Of a stretch of 64,000 nucleotides of DNA, positions 63,360 to 64,000 are shown piece by piece. The DNA comes from Bacteroidota bacterium (GTDB taxonomy: Bacteria; Bacteroidota; Bacteroidia; Chitinophagales; Chitinophagaceae): the NCBI GenBank assembly GCA_947457075.1, contig CANGUG010000015.1:35079-99078 (forward strand). The letters are read 5' to 3'. Within the stretch, counting starts at the first letter, position 1; each line of letters begins with the position of its first letter. The notes beneath the pieces are model-generated. The model made no database searches, had not been told where the DNA came from, and saw only the letters and a program-made list of their open reading frames with translations. Both the position numbers and the translations under genes were made by a program.

Positions 63360-64000
63360 ATGAAAAGAATACTTGTTTTACTTTGCTTCATTGCTGCATT
63401 TAACCTGAATGCACAAACGGGTATTGGAACCACCACCCCGCATGCTTCTGCAAAATTGGAAGTGGCTTCAGATAGGCAAGGTTTTTTGCCTCCACAGGTT
63501 TCATTAACTAGCACCACCGATATAACTACTATTAAAAATGCAGCTGGTACTTCAATTACTCCCGCAACCGGTTTATTAGTGTATTGTAAAGGAGATGCTG
63601 GACTTGCTGCAGGGTACTATTTTTGGAATGGAAACGCTTGGGCAACCATTGCAACTGCCGGAGGAAGTGGAAGCTTTGCGTCCTCTTTTTTACGTGGATC
63701 CAGAATTGCAACCCAAACACTTGCAGTAGGTGGGGTAGTTACTTTTACCAATGTTGATAATACGGCAGGTACTGACATTTCATTAAACACATCCACAGGA
63801 AGAATAACTTTAGCTGCAGGTAACACTTATCGATTACGTGCAGCCGTGCCTAATTATTCAGGTGGTCAACGTCCTGCATTTATTTGGTACAATGAAACTA
63901 CTTCCTCCAATATAGGAAGTGCAAGTTTTTCCTATAACCCAGGTGACAATGCTTCTTTCACTGCTAATGGAGGCATGGCGGAAGTCATTATTACCCCAAA
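63360..64000 (+). CDS. Second TGIGTT-type surface protein (cut by window end)
   Basis: An open frame of 213 codons with no stop before the window edge; the ORF track omits it. Signal peptide MKRILVLLCFIAAFNLNAQ, then TGIGTTTPHASAKLEVASDRQGFLPPQVSL, close to the 57151 protein. A Ser/Gly/Thr-rich domain follows. It looks like a tail-fibre-like or adhesin surface protein. Confidence 0.7.
   Translation, partial: MKRILVLLCFIAAFNLNAQTGIGTTTPHASAKLEVASDRQGFLPPQVSLTSTTDITTIKNAAGTSITPATGLLVYCKGDAGLAAGYYFWNGNAWATIATAGGSGSFASSFLRGSRIATQTLAVGGVVTFTNVDNTAGTDISLNTSTGRITLAAGNTYRLRAAVPNYSGGQRPAFIWYNETTSSNIGSASFSYNPGDNASFTANGGMAEVIITP

Noticed and set aside
63617-63826. Minus-strand ORF of 69 aa at the window end
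   Set aside because: Opposite the open TGIGTT-type frame, which has a signal peptide and family motif.
60336-64000. Prophage or mobile element
   Set aside because: No integrase, transposase, terminase, capsid or terminal repeats; the tail-fibre-like motif alone is common in secreted Bacteroidota proteins.

Overview
The window is a chromosomal segment of a low-GC member of the Bacteroidota, probably a Chitinophagaceae-like freshwater or soil bacterium (family-level placement is inference). Supporting signs are the recurrent TAnnTTTG promoter element, the near absence of Shine-Dalgarno sequences, several Bacteroidota-typical families (DUF2723/GT117, CCC-motif membrane protein, DUF2752, DUF4197, DUF6702, OmpA with thrombospondin type-3 repeats), and a fused DAHP synthase-chorismate mutase. 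I saw no tRNA, rRNA, CRISPR array, transposase or prophage core gene.

Layout. 0-17.7 kb: a NusG/UpxY-like antiterminator at the left edge, then housekeeping genes (mtaB, a DUF2723 membrane glycosyltransferase, cysteine desulfurase, glmM, PAP2 phosphatase), a DUF6702/HupE/M1-peptidase module, an RluD-type pseudouridine synthase, lipB, a PLP deaminase, a sugar nucleotidyltransferase, and an ECF-type sigma factor followed by an anti-sigma-like protein fused to a trypsin-like protease. 17.8-18.2 kb: a tiny Ala/Thr/Asp-rich repeat lipoprotein, missed by the ORF track, and a cluster of strong hairpins that may be a structured RNA. 18.4-28 kb: an aromatic amino acid supra-operon (prephenate dehydratase, aminotransferase, prephenate dehydrogenase, DEAD-box helicase, DAHP synthase/chorismate mutase, aroB, aroA, aroC). 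It is preceded by a 27-codon leader peptide with ten consecutive aromatic codons (WFYFFFYFYF), a terminator and a competing antiterminator. This is a textbook-style attenuator that is not in the ORF track.

28-47 kb: OmpA-TSP3 protein, then a mostly minus-strand block with murB, priA, an acyltransferase, amt, gltD, gltB, ispE, a bifunctional-nuclease-family protein, both ETF subunits and an N-acetylglucosamine-kinase-like protein. Ammonium uptake (amt) and assimilation (gltBD) lie together and carry palindromes that may be operators. 47-56.9 kb: exported proteases (S41, M28), a large FAD/Fe-S dehydrogenase and small membrane proteins. 57-64 kb: an accessory-looking stretch of secreted proteins. 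Two related 'TGIGTT' surface proteins (the second cut off by the window end) bracket a LamG protein and four A+T-rich orphan secreted or lipo-proteins.

The strongest observations are the aromatic attenuator with its nearly leaderless promoter, the hairpin cluster at 18.0-18.16 kb, and the sigma factor/anti-sigma-protease pair. All functions are inferred by reading translated sequences and motifs without database searches.
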